A DNA stretch of 54,707 nt from JACQKD01 sp964614265 (lineage in GTDB: Bacteria; Patescibacteriota; Minisyncoccia; Phycocordibacterales; UBA918), in the NCBI GenBank assembly GCA_964614265.1, contig CAZTKT010000001.1:1-54707 (forward strand), read 5' to 3'. The position numbers and the translations under genes are program-made. The stretch's first letter is position 1; each line of letters starts with the position of its first letter. The notes under the pieces are model-generated. The model was given only the letters and a program-made list of their open reading frames with translations, made no database searches and was not told where the DNA came from. Positions 39,971 through 47,228 of this stretch are shown piece after piece.

Positions 39971-40804
39971 TTATGCCAATATATCAAGAAGTGTCTGCTG
40001 TGCAGGTTCTGTTTGTTTGCGTGCGCGTACTTCCTCGAGCAACTGTTTTCCGGCAATGGCTCGATACGCGCAGTAAGTACACAGTGCGGATGCGTCCGGA
40101 GTGAAGGGTGCCATCAGACAGGCGTACAGATGCGTCAGTGTCTGCGGTATCCACGAGTCGTCTCCGGTGTACGAGATGATAGAAATCTCAAACTCAAGTC
40201 GTGCATCAAATCGATCTGGCTTTGTACTGCCATTGGCGTACACAAAATACGCAATGTTTGATGTTTTAAAACCATTTTTGCGAAAGAGCCATTGATAGAC
40301 TTCCACTTGCCGTTTGTACCCGTCTTGCCACTGTGCATCAAGAGAGACGTCACCTTGCTTGCTGGTTGCTTTGTAATCAACGATATGAAGTTCCCCATCG
40401 GGGTTGATCCATACATCGTCGATCCCGCCACGAATAATGAGATTTATTTCCGGATCATGGTACTTGATGCCGTTTTTCAGAGAATCGCGCCAGAGACCAA
40501 GATCAATGTGTTTAAATGGTACCGCGGTGATCTCATACTCCTCCATGAGTGGGTGCGGATTTCCTGATTCTCGGAGAATGTCGAATTCTTTTTTTAGCAG
40601 TTCGTCTACGGCCACGTTGAGCGTAAATGGATACCCGTCAGGACGCTTGATACCATGTCGTTGATCGAGGTAGAAACAACGTGGACATTCACGAAAGAGA
40701 TCGATTTTTGAACGACTAACCGCAAACGGTGTCTTACTCTTTGGTCCGTGTCGTACTGGATCAAAGCAGAATTTCTTCCCTCGAACTTTGTACAGAAATG
40801 TCAT
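39971..40804 (-). CDS. PD-(D/E)XK nuclease, RecB/Cas4-like
   Basis: A 277-residue nuclease. The catalytic core is RGGIDDVWINPDGELHIVDYKATSK (Asp, then hxVDYKA). A cysteine pair near the N-terminus (ECPRCFYLD) and a C-terminal CTYCAYR suggest a 4Fe-4S clamp like that of Cas4, AddB and related enzymes. No cas gene or CRISPR array is nearby, so a repair role is more likely. TATACT (40811-40816) is 6 nt before the ATG. Genes for MGMT, a coiled-coil protein and uracil-DNA glycosylase follow closely, a probable DNA-repair operon. Confidence 0.85.
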   Translation of the reverse strand: MTFLYKVRGKKFCFDPVRHGPKSKTPFAVSRSKIDLFRECPRCFYLDQRHGIKRPDGYPFTLNVAVDELLKKEFDILRESGNPHPLMEEYEITAVPFKHIDLGLWRDSLKNGIKYHDPEINLIIRGGIDDVWINPDGELHIVDYKATSKQGDVSLDAQWQDGYKRQVEVYQWLFRKNGFKTSNIAYFVYANGSTKPDRFDARLEFEISIISYTGDDSWIPQTLTHLYACLMAPFTPDASALCTYCAYRAIAGKQLLEEVRARKQTEPAQQTLLDILA

Positions 40805-40850
40805 GGGGAAAGTATACCATGGTGGCCAGATCTGATGGAGTGTGGGGCAA

Positions 40851-40891
40851 AAACCATCCCCCTCAGGACGAAGTCCTGAGGGGGATGGTTT
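40851..40891 (-). terminator. Terminator with a perfect 19-bp stem
   Basis: AAACCATCCCCCTCAGGAC, loop GAA, and the exact reverse complement. On the minus strand the stem is followed by TTTTT, so it terminates the gene at 40927-41487, whose stop is 35 bp upstream. The stem is unusually long and perfect. Confidence 0.8.
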
Positions 40892-40926
40892 GGCTACTAC
40901 TTCGGGGGTGTTGCTCCAACTGTTAC

Positions 40927-41487
40927 CTACTGCGCGACAAACGTCGTCTCAACCAATCCGCCACTCTTGTTGGTCATTGGCGTATCTGTCTTTCGATCAA
41001 ACACATGATCGCCACTTTCGTTATAGAAAATAACGCGATAGGTTTTTCCTGCTACGGTTTTTCGCATGAGTTCTACCTGTGTTGGTTTCAGACCAACGGT
41101 CGTCTCATATCGAGCGGCACCAATGGCGCTTCCTGGTTTCCCATCGACATCCTCATGTACCGCAATCCACCCTTGTGCAGACGGATATGAAACATTGTCT
41201 CCAAGCGAGACGTTCATCCCCGCAGATTGGTTTATGACGCTAAAGGTAAAATCGCTTGCGACAGACTCTGTCTTTGAGGCAGAGGTCTCAGTGTTTGTTG
41301 TTTCCGTTTTATCCATTCCAGTGTCACTTCCCTTTTGCGTTGTGCCGGTATCGATTCTATTGGTTGTTTTTGATGGTGCTGGCGTATTGGGTGTTCCAGA
41401 GAACAACCATACTAAAAATCCACCAATCAATAATCCTGCAACAAATGCTACCACTGTTTTCTTGCTTGCCTGTGTTTTGTCATCCAT
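40927..41487 (-). CDS. Membrane-anchored protein with DUF7282-like domain
   Basis: A 186-residue protein. Residues 10-30 form one membrane helix (VVAFVAGLLIGGFLVWLF), followed by a Thr/Ser/Lys-rich linker to about residue 80. The outer domain contains PSAQGWIAVHEDVDGKPGSAIGAARY and AGKTYRVIFYNESGDHVFD, a beta-sandwich pattern seen in archaeal and CPR surface proteins (DUF7282-like, judged by eye). Biochemical role unknown. TATACT further upstream (near 41535) would give a leader of about 40 nt that contains the inverted repeat CGATTA-T-TAATCG. Confidence 0.7.
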   Translation of the reverse strand: MDDKTQASKKTVVAFVAGLLIGGFLVWLFSGTPNTPAPSKTTNRIDTGTTQKGSDTGMDKTETTNTETSASKTESVASDFTFSVINQSAGMNVSLGDNVSYPSAQGWIAVHEDVDGKPGSAIGAARYETTVGLKPTQVELMRKTVAGKTYRVIFYNESGDHVFDRKTDTPMTNKSGGLVETTFVAQ

Positions 41488-41547
41488 ATGCGTTGATCTT
41501 TCAAGAATTACGGTCGATTAATAATCGAGGGGTAGTATAACACCTCC

Positions 41548-42393
41548 TTATGTACTTGTGCAGAGGTTGACACTCTCAGTTACTATGGTCTCTATTTTCT
41601 GTGGTGAAAGACCCAATGATCGCAACATGTCTCGATTTTTTTCTACCTCTGTACAGAGGATTATCCCGTTTTCTAATAAGAGTCGTTTCTCTTGCACGGA
41701 GAGACTCATGAGTGCTGTAATAGGGTACAAACCAAGCTCCTCGATATGGTCTTGTAATGTTTTCCCTTTCGGGTAATTCCAGCTTAGCAGTTGCACTCCG
41801 GTACATTGTGCATATTGTGTTGCTACATTCGTGAACTTGGTATTAGTGATGATGTATGAATCAACAATCGGGCACGTATGTGCCTGTGACACATAGGTGC
41901 CTTGTAGGTCTTGAAAGCGAGCATGTGAATAGAGTGCTACTTGGAGATCGGATTTTGTGCCGGGGTCAGAATGAAACTTTGCTTCTGCAATAAAACAATG
42001 ATCGTTCTTATAGGCAACCAGATCAATTTCGTGCTCAACACATTTTCCTTGCAATATGACTCCCACCTTCGTCTCATATCCCTGTGCCTGAAACATTTTA
42101 CCTAAGAAGTCTTCAAACGGAAATCCTGTTGGACCAAGATTAAAAAGTGCGCGTCGGAGCGAGTATCGCACCGCGACGGTTTTATGGGTTTTTTTCAGGA
42201 GCGATCGTGCGTGGCGATAGATGTCGTTTGTTGAGGCTTCTGCGGTGATCTCTGATTCAACGTGTGCAACGATATCGTTGATTATTTCTGCACTTGCTCC
42301 AGATCGGTGTAGTGAGTGAATGAGTTTTCGGCGGTCAAACGGTTCAGTTGTTCCGTCAACTTTTGTAATGATTGGTGTGTGTTGCGCATCCAT
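41548..42393 (-). CDS. ATP-cone domain fused to Mrr-like endonuclease
   Basis: A 281-residue two-domain protein. Residues about 8-92 form an ATP-cone (ITKVDGTTEPFDRRKLIHSL...VRYSLRRALFNLGPTG), the nucleotide-sensing module of ribonucleotide reductases and NrdR. Residues about 93-200 carry a restriction-endonuclease-like fold with EHEIDLVAYKNDHCFIAEAKFH (E/D...D...ExK) and FEDFLGKMFQAQGY. The C-terminus has a helix-hairpin-like end. A nuclease gated by ATP/dATP level is the natural reading; whether it serves defence or repair is unknown. TATACT (42400-42405) is 6 nt before the ATG. mnmA lies 12 bp upstream. Confidence 0.82.
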   Translation of the reverse strand: MDAQHTPIITKVDGTTEPFDRRKLIHSLHRSGASAEIINDIVAHVESEITAEASTNDIYRHARSLLKKTHKTVAVRYSLRRALFNLGPTGFPFEDFLGKMFQAQGYETKVGVILQGKCVEHEIDLVAYKNDHCFIAEAKFHSDPGTKSDLQVALYSHARFQDLQGTYVSQAHTCPIVDSYIITNTKFTNVATQYAQCTGVQLLSWNYPKGKTLQDHIEELGLYPITALMSLSVQEKRLLLENGIILCTEVEKNRDMLRSLGLSPQKIETIVTESVNLCTST

Positions 42394-42405
42394 GGCGATA
42401 GTATA

Positions 42406-43524
42406 TCAGACAGCGGTGGTTTCTGTCTGTACGTGTGTAATAATCCCCCCACCAAGGCATCGTGTGCCGTCATATGCCACACAGGATTGTCCGGGTGTTG
42501 GAGCGTCGCATACTTCTGTGGGGGTAATAGTGGCGCTCTGTACGCCAGTGATGTCAACGAGTGCACGTGTTGGTGTTTGTCGATATCGTGTTTGGATGGT
42601 GATGACATGAGGTGGTTCCCCCCCAATCCAATTGGTGTCAGAGAGAGTGAATGAATGTGGAGTATGTACTGCCAGTACTGGTTTTGTATGCGAGACCGTA
42701 AGAATATTTTCTGGAATATTTTTTGCAACAATATAGTACGGTGCCATATCTGGACTCGTCTGCTGTGTGTGGAATCCATGCCGTTGCCCAACTGTATAAA
42801 ATACCGCACCATCGTGTTCGCCGACTATCTTTCCCGATGTATCTACGACCGCTCCGGTGGTGGCTGGTATAAAGTGTTTGAGAAATGATTTCATATCGAG
42901 CTCGCCCAAGAAGCACACCCCCTGGCTGTCTGGTTTTGTCGCGGTCGTAAGTCCATAGCGCGCTGCTTCAGTGCGGATATCCGCTTTGAGGGTATCGCCA
43001 ATAGGAAAGAGTGTCCGCGTGAGTTGGGCATGAGAAAGTGTCCAGAGAAAGTAGCTTTGATCTTTCTGGGGGTCAGCCCCGCGCCGGAGAGTGATGCTCC
43101 CCGCATCGTTCTTCGGCGCATCGGAGGAATCATCACGCTGTGCATAATGTCCTGTTGCAATATAATCGGCACCCTGTGCATCAGCAAATTCCAAAAATGC
43201 TCCGAACTTCACATGCTTGTTGCACATGACGTCTGGGTTCGGTGTTTGACCTGCCTTGTATGTTGCTACCAGATAGTCCGCAACTTCGCTCTTGTATCGT
43301 TCCGTCGCATCACAGGTAAGGAACGGGATCCCTAAGGTCGCACAGACACGCATTGCGTCGAGACGCTCTTGTTCCCAATTGCAATGGAGAAACGACGGAT
43401 GCCACACTTTTATAAATACACCGACTACGTAGTAGCCAGCATGCAGAAGTCGCGCTGCCGCAACAGAAGAATCAACGCCTCCAGAGAGGCCGACAAACAC
43501 TGTTTTCTTTGTAGTGCCATTCAT
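42406..43524 (-). CDS. mnmA: tRNA-specific 2-thiouridylase MnmA
   Basis: A 372-residue enzyme that makes 2-thiouridine at tRNA wobble position 34. The PP-loop FVGLSGGVDSSVAA is at the start; CNKHVKFGAFLEFA with the first catalytic Cys, ATGHYAQ, KDQSYFLW and the second Cys in SQGVCFLGE follow; the C-terminal beta-domains include FYTVGQRHGF. ATG 43524 gives the family start; upstream ATGs overlap mltG. A G7 run (42618-42624) encodes part of WIGGEPP. It lies between mltG and the ATP-cone nuclease gene. Confidence 0.96.
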   Translation of the reverse strand: MNGTTKKTVFVGLSGGVDSSVAAARLLHAGYYVVGVFIKVWHPSFLHCNWEQERLDAMRVCATLGIPFLTCDATERYKSEVADYLVATYKAGQTPNPDVMCNKHVKFGAFLEFADAQGADYIATGHYAQRDDSSDAPKNDAGSITLRRGADPQKDQSYFLWTLSHAQLTRTLFPIGDTLKADIRTEAARYGLTTATKPDSQGVCFLGELDMKSFLKHFIPATTGAVVDTSGKIVGEHDGAVFYTVGQRHGFHTQQTSPDMAPYYIVAKNIPENILTVSHTKPVLAVHTPHSFTLSDTNWIGGEPPHVITIQTRYRQTPTRALVDITGVQSATITPTEVCDAPTPGQSCVAYDGTRCLGGGIITHVQTETTAV

Positions 43525-43552
43525 GTCGTGCATGGTGGCGTAGGAATGCGCA

Positions 43553-44563
43553 CTAGTCAAGGTAGCGTGTTGCGTTTTTCTTATGTTCTTGGTACGTCCG
43601 CGCGTAGTGGAACGTACCGTCTGGAGCCGTTAGGTAGTAGAGAAATGGAGATTCTGTCGGCGAGAGTGCTGCAGTGAGCGCGGTGAGTCCCGGATTATTT
43701 AGTGGAGTCGGCGGAAGTCCCTTATATTTATATGTGTTGTAGGGGGAGTCTGTTTTCAAATCATCAACGGTCACTTTCGAACTTGCTTTATTAAATAAAT
43801 AAGAAAAACTTGCGTCTACTTGGAGTGGCATATCATGATCGAGGCGTTTCCAGAGGATACCCGCGATACGTCGCATAGATTCTTCGTTATTGCCTTCTCG
43901 CTCGAGAATTGATGCCATGGTGATGATATCCGGTACGGATCGTGTTGGGCTGTCTGATGGAGTTGCAAGCCCCATAATTTTTTGTTTGAAAGTGTCTTCC
44001 ATGAGCGTAACAAACTGTTCCGCAGTAAATGTCTCAGGAACATAGTACGTATCGGGGAAAAGGTACCCTTCCTTACCTGCGGTAGCACGTTCAAATGCTC
44101 CTGGCGTGATAGTAGATAGTTGTGCACTCACTAATGCATCTATTTGGGCATTCCGCAGGCCCTCGGGGATGGTGATGCGTATCAATGGGACGCCGTGGCT
44201 ACCAGCGAGGAGCGCGTGGGCTACTACCAGTGTAGAGAGAGGCTGGTCAAACTGGTAGGTACCCGCTTTTACCCCATTTGTACCAGACTGCGCAATCAAG
44301 AGAAATTGTAATAAGAGAGAGGAGCGAACCACGTGCTTCTCTGCAAGAATCTTTGCGGATCCTGCGAGTGATGTTCCTTGTGGAATACCAATACGAATGC
44401 CCACAGGAAACGTACGAGGTGGATTTACCATCCATACTGCCAGGAGACTGCCCCCGCACACGATCAGACCACTGACGAGTGAGACGAGAACGATGCGACT
44501 CGGAAGAAACTTTTTCCAGTCAAATGGTATGCGAGGGGGTCTCGAGAGAATAGTATTTTCCAT
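43553..44563 (-). CDS. mltG: Endolytic murein transglycosylase MltG
   Basis: A 336-residue YceG/MltG protein that cuts nascent peptidoglycan strands. Residues about 27-47 form the membrane anchor (IVLVSLVSGLIVCGGSLLAVW). Conserved segments are IPQGTSLAGSAKILAEKHV, KAGTYQFDQPLS, the catalytic Glu region TMASILEREGNNEE and NTYKYKGLPPTPLNNPGL...FLYYLTAPDGTFHYARTYQEH. A cell wall is therefore made. The TAG stop precedes mnmA closely, so the two genes are co-transcribed. Confidence 0.95.
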   Translation of the reverse strand: MENTILSRPPRIPFDWKKFLPSRIVLVSLVSGLIVCGGSLLAVWMVNPPRTFPVGIRIGIPQGTSLAGSAKILAEKHVVRSSLLLQFLLIAQSGTNGVKAGTYQFDQPLSTLVVAHALLAGSHGVPLIRITIPEGLRNAQIDALVSAQLSTITPGAFERATAGKEGYLFPDTYYVPETFTAEQFVTLMEDTFKQKIMGLATPSDSPTRSVPDIITMASILEREGNNEESMRRIAGILWKRLDHDMPLQVDASFSYLFNKASSKVTVDDLKTDSPYNTYKYKGLPPTPLNNPGLTALTAALSPTESPFLYYLTAPDGTFHYARTYQEHKKNATRYLD

Positions 44564-44647
44564 ACAGTAATATGTCTTTAGATGTATCTTTCAACCACAT
44601 GCACCGAAGTAAAACAGTTTTTTAAAAAAGTGTGCATATATTCAAGG

Positions 44648-45970
44648 TCACGGTTTTCCTGTGGGAAGATTTGGCGGTGCCTCCACGCGAGCTGACGGAA
44701 TGCGTCCGAGTGTCGGTGTCCGTGCCACCTTACCCGGAAAGTGAAAGATAGTGGCAAGTTCTTCAACTGTCATGATGAATTGCTTATCATCTTGACTCTG
44801 ATTGTCGTAGACACGACGCTTGTATTCATTGATCTCGCGTTTTTTCATCGCGTGTTTCCGACGACCTTTGGGATCTTGCCACCAGTTCCAGTCAAAGTCA
44901 GTACGCCATCGGAGGCCAAACTGATTGAGCATGTTGTCATTATATTGGAACCAAGACGTAATGATGGCACCGATACGCTCGCCAGGAAGAAAAAACCCTT
45001 TTTTGGCAGCATAGATGGCGCGAATAGCGACATTAAATGGTATTTTGGAATATCCTCGCTCGAGCGCCTTGATGACATTACGTTCTCCTTCAGTGAGCCG
45101 TGGTTGGGATTCGAGTTCTGCTGGACCAAGTCGATCGCTCCCTCGTCCAGATATTTTATTGATCTCTGCCTTTATGGCGTCTTTCCAGTCGGATGACTTT
45201 CGCAGATTCCCTGTTTTAAAAGTTTCTCCGCGGTGTGCGGTAATGAGAATCTGAATCCAGATACGTTCATTTGGACCAATACTCCCGAGCATATCGAGCA
45301 TCTGTGTGATGGGATCAATCTTCAGCTCCTCCTTCGGATCTTTGTCGAGACCATAGTCAATGTATGTCTTTATGGGGTATACACTATCTTTTCGTAGGCC
45401 AAAATGCATGCCGAATACATCAAAATCAGTGAGCTCTCCATCAATCTCGGCGGCGTAGTCTATGGGAAGCTGTCGTATCTCGATGCCCGGATACTGTGAA
45501 TAGAGCTGTGCCTCGATAATATTCTTATATTTTTGGGGAGGCAAATTAATAAAAAAACGGACAGTGCCCCCAATGGAGACGAGCTCGAGTGAAAAGGTCG
45601 GAGGATGTTTACCATCCCAGTATGTTTGTATGTGGTTGTCCACGCTTGCCGTTTGATAAAGATGTCCAAGGGCAAGCTCCATCGCGAGAGGTGATTTGAG
45701 AATTTCTTCGGGTAGAAGAATCTCAAGGGTGACTCGACCAAGTCGAGCATAGAAGTGTGTTCGTATATACAATTTCCACATATCAAAAAAGAGCAAGAAA
45801 AGTATTGTGGGGAGCCAGATGGGACTGAGCGCGATTGCAAAGGCAAAGATCCGTAATGCCCCAATGTTCATCCACTGCACGATTGTGGTCAACAATACAA
45901 GTCCAAGAATGACGCCGACAATCGCGACATTTACTCCCAAGCCTTCTAGAAACTTACGGGGCTTCTCCAT
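44648..45970 (-). CDS. DUF8128-like membrane protein of a T4SS-related family
   Basis: A 440-residue protein. Two hydrophobic helices lie at about residues 10-32 and 38-60, followed by a large cytoplasmic region. The C-terminal segment TVEELATIFHFPGKVARTPTLGRIPS resembles the region preceding the ATPase core in CPR type IV secretion/conjugation coupling proteins. No VirD4/VirB4 ATPase is adjacent, so this is an orphan member or its partner lies elsewhere. No catalytic motif of its own is visible. ATG 45970 (MEKPRK) starts just before the first helix; ATG 45973 is equivalent. Function not assigned. Confidence 0.65.
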   Translation of the reverse strand: MEKPRKFLEGLGVNVAIVGVILGLVLLTTIVQWMNIGALRIFAFAIALSPIWLPTILFLLFFDMWKLYIRTHFYARLGRVTLEILLPEEILKSPLAMELALGHLYQTASVDNHIQTYWDGKHPPTFSLELVSIGGTVRFFINLPPQKYKNIIEAQLYSQYPGIEIRQLPIDYAAEIDGELTDFDVFGMHFGLRKDSVYPIKTYIDYGLDKDPKEELKIDPITQMLDMLGSIGPNERIWIQILITAHRGETFKTGNLRKSSDWKDAIKAEINKISGRGSDRLGPAELESQPRLTEGERNVIKALERGYSKIPFNVAIRAIYAAKKGFFLPGERIGAIITSWFQYNDNMLNQFGLRWRTDFDWNWWQDPKGRRKHAMKKREINEYKRRVYDNQSQDDKQFIMTVEELATIFHFPGKVARTPTLGRIPSARVEAPPNLPTGKP

Positions 45971-46066
45971 CATTCTTGCTATGGTACCACATGCACTACG
46001 CACGCACGTGTGCACTATTCACTGTTGGTGTATGCGTAACAATTTGTGCAGGCGTTGTTATCCTCA

Positions 46067-47101
46067 TTACCCAACAATCGTATACTGTCCATCAGGAAGT
46101 CGTTTGAATAACGCTCGATCTTGGAGATTAACCATGATTGTGTTGTCCTTCACATAGCGTTCTTTTCGTACACGATCAATGATCTCGTTGTATGAAAGTG
46201 GGCCACTCTCGGTGAGGATATCACGCAAAATGTCTTTTACGACACCGGCACTATACCCCCATTCAGTCAGTGCATAGAGCCCACGACCTACGAGAACGAA
46301 CCGTTTATCCTTAATCAATTCATTGTGACACGTAGCGACATGTGCTTTTCGGTTAAAGAGTTGCTCGATTGATTCTGCCACTTCACGGAAGTGCATTGGA
46401 GAGCCATGTCGTTTAACTGCTAGATATGCAAAGTCACGCACACCCTTTGCACGCACATTTGGACTTGAGGTGAGACCCCATTCGCCAAGTGGATTTTGGC
46501 CCAATACCTTCGATAGAGCGAGCCACTGTCGGACAAACTCCTCTTTTTTCTTTTCTGCATCAAGATCCTGCAATTTTTCTTTCAGCAGCGCAATGAGGTC
46601 AGCTTCAGACATAAGTGAATCCTCCGTCAGTGATTCATGGACATCAATCAGTGCCTGCTCTACGATCCCCGCGAGTTCTTTATCGAGGAACCATCGATCA
46701 TTAAAAAAAACGTTCTCCTTTGTTCGGGAGAACGGTACGCCCAATCGCAACATGAAAAAGAGGTGGTTGTTTGTCCCTTGATTTGCGTCTAGAGATTGCA
46801 AAAAATTTTGTTCAGCAACAAAGCCTCCCTGCTGTGCAATCAGTTCCTCAAGCTCGGTAAAGAGCTCTTCGTAGTCTTTATATACGGGCGATTTCTGGAT
46901 CAGGGCGAGGGCGTAGTTTTCAATCTGCCGAACACGCTCTCGGGTTATCCCATAGGTTTGACCGATAGCATCGAGTGTCTGTGGGGTGCTGACACTCGGA
47001 GTGAGACCAAACCGTTTTTCGAGCACATCACGGGCACGCGTGGGCAACACTCCAAGCAGTTTCTTTGCGACCTGTTTTGGTTGGAAGGATATGCTGTTCA
47101 T
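46067..47101 (-). CDS. Sigma-70 region 4 fused to HARE-HTH domain
   Basis: A 344-residue putative transcription factor. Residues about 15-70 match sigma region 4 (LPTRARDVLEKRFGL...TLDAIGQTYGITRERVRQIENYAL), which reads -35 elements. Regions 2 and 3 are missing, so it is not a full sigma factor. Residues about 225-344 contain the winged-helix HARE-HTH pattern (FAYLAVKRHGSPMHFREVAESI and a second copy, ILTESGPLSYNEIIDRVRK), related to the RNA polymerase delta subunit. It may modulate RNA polymerase, which is an inference from domains. The leader (about 28 nt) contains GTACT-ATC-AGTAC, and TTGACT (47158-47163) with TAAAAA 17 bp downstream may be the promoter. Confidence 0.78.
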   Translation of the reverse strand: MNSISFQPKQVAKKLLGVLPTRARDVLEKRFGLTPSVSTPQTLDAIGQTYGITRERVRQIENYALALIQKSPVYKDYEELFTELEELIAQQGGFVAEQNFLQSLDANQGTNNHLFFMLRLGVPFSRTKENVFFNDRWFLDKELAGIVEQALIDVHESLTEDSLMSEADLIALLKEKLQDLDAEKKKEEFVRQWLALSKVLGQNPLGEWGLTSSPNVRAKGVRDFAYLAVKRHGSPMHFREVAESIEQLFNRKAHVATCHNELIKDKRFVLVGRGLYALTEWGYSAGVVKDILRDILTESGPLSYNEIIDRVRKERYVKDNTIMVNLQDRALFKRLPDGQYTIVG

Positions 47102-47228
47102 GACGATATGTTGCTGTGTACTGATAGTACGTCATTTTTAGCATACTATTCTAAAATAGTCAAGCCGTGCCATCAGACTCTGGATATTAGGGATTTTGTG
47201 CCTGTTATGTACAGCAATATCTTGCTGC

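Noticed and set aside
42618..42624. G7 tract in mnmA as a phase-variation site
   Set aside because: It encodes the normal residues of WIGGEPP in a housekeeping enzyme and sits far from the start; slippage would only inactivate the gene.
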